Below, piece after piece: positions 17,501 to 17,963 of a DNA stretch of 17,963 bases. The DNA is taken from positions 1 to 17,963 of the forward strand of contig JAGTJL010000054.1 in NCBI GenBank assembly GCA_020746875.1. Direction: 5' to 3'. The position numbers and the translations under genes were made by a program. Below the pieces are notes generated by a model. That model was not told where the DNA came from, searched no databases, and saw only the letters and a program-made list of their open reading frames with translations. The stretch is from Rhexocercosporidium sp. MPI-PUGE-AT-0058 (Eukaryota > Ascomycota > Leotiomycetes > Helotiales). The number at the start of each line of letters is the position of its first letter. Positions within the stretch are counted from its first letter, which is position 1.

Positions 17501-17963
17501 CGTCGTCTTTATAATAAATAAAACGCTTTTGTTTATAAAATAACTTAAGGTAATTAATTATAAAAATATTATGAAAAAGTATACCGTTGTTTTTTAATTT
17601 TTTTAACTTATAATAACTCTTTTTAAGGAAGGCTTTATAAATTTTATAAGGTTTTAATTACTAAAAGTTAAGTTTTTTACTTTTTAATATATTAATTTTT
17701 TAAATAAAGTCGTGCTTAAAAATTAAGTCTTTAACTTATAATAACTTATTTTAAATGTCTTTTTTTACGTTAAAAGTTTCTTTTCCTTTTTATTTATAAT
17801 ATATTTTTTAAAGCTTAACTTTTTTTATATATTTATATTTAATATTAAAAAATTTAAATATAAATTAAATCGTTAATACTCTTAATGTCTTTTAAGAAAA
17901 GGCTTTTTTAAATAAAATAACGTATTTTAATAAAAAGAATTAATTTTTAATTTTGAATTATAT

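Larger units (their letters stand above)
10500..17963. repeat. AT-rich RIP-mutated repeat block (right)
   Basis: About 7.4 kb has the same signature as the left block: TpA-rich, CpA and TpG nearly absent over long stretches (for example 14041-14100 and 15001-15070), and residual C mainly in CpG, CpC or CpT. No ORF above about 60 codons is meaningful; the one at 12715-12897 (minus) is low-complexity Leu/Ile/Lys. Less mutated islands occur at about 11341-11510 and 12960-13120. The source is probably several transposons degraded beyond recognition by eye. Confidence 0.88.

Noticed and set aside
1..17963. CRISPR array or bacterial-type operon
   Set aside because: No regularly spaced repeats; introns and RIP show a fungal nuclear origin.

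Overview
The window looks like a nuclear fragment of a filamentous ascomycete (Pezizomycotina). The evidence is the short 52-94 nt GT..AG introns, a SesA-type NACHT-NTPase N-terminal domain, a fungal delta-9 desaturase remnant, a secondary-metabolism-type O-methyltransferase, and long AT-rich blocks almost devoid of CpA/TpG, as left by repeat-induced point mutation (RIP).

Layout. (1) 1-3440 is an AT-rich, RIP-like repeat block with a less mutated patch at about 2360-3200 and no credible gene. (2) 3440-10500 is an island of more balanced composition. From left to right it holds: a tiny minus-strand ORF and a C14 tract; a hairpin-rich segment; a probable pogo-type transposase relic (minus strand); a 162-nt inverted repeat around a G26 tract; a coding-like relic; a three-exon gene for a small secreted protein built from two copies of a 3-Cys module; a minus-strand coding relic; a SesA domain ORF; a broken desaturase C-terminus in the same reading frame as SesA; about 580 bp with no recognised gene except a TATA motif; an intact five-exon O-methyltransferase; and an orphan ORF. 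(3) 10500-17963 is a second AT-rich RIP-like block with one LTR-like terminus at about 11347-11397.

Two genes look functional: the secreted two-module protein (5868-6325, 116 aa) and the O-methyltransferase (8498-9993, 397 aa). The SesA ORF (6785-7276) could encode a 163-aa protein, but its frame stays open for 45 Gly/Asn/Gln-containing codons past a TAA that fits CAA-to-TAA mutation. It then runs, still in frame, into a desaturase tail carrying TAG/TGA at Trp positions and TAA at a Gln position. This reads as a chimeric locus damaged by transitions rather than by indels.

The setting, a small gene island between RIP-mutated transposon deserts with a secreted Cys-rich protein, a methyltransferase and an NLR-type signalling domain, resembles the fast-evolving compartments of many ascomycete genomes. 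Nothing in the sequence proves that these genes act together. All gene models were made by eye.
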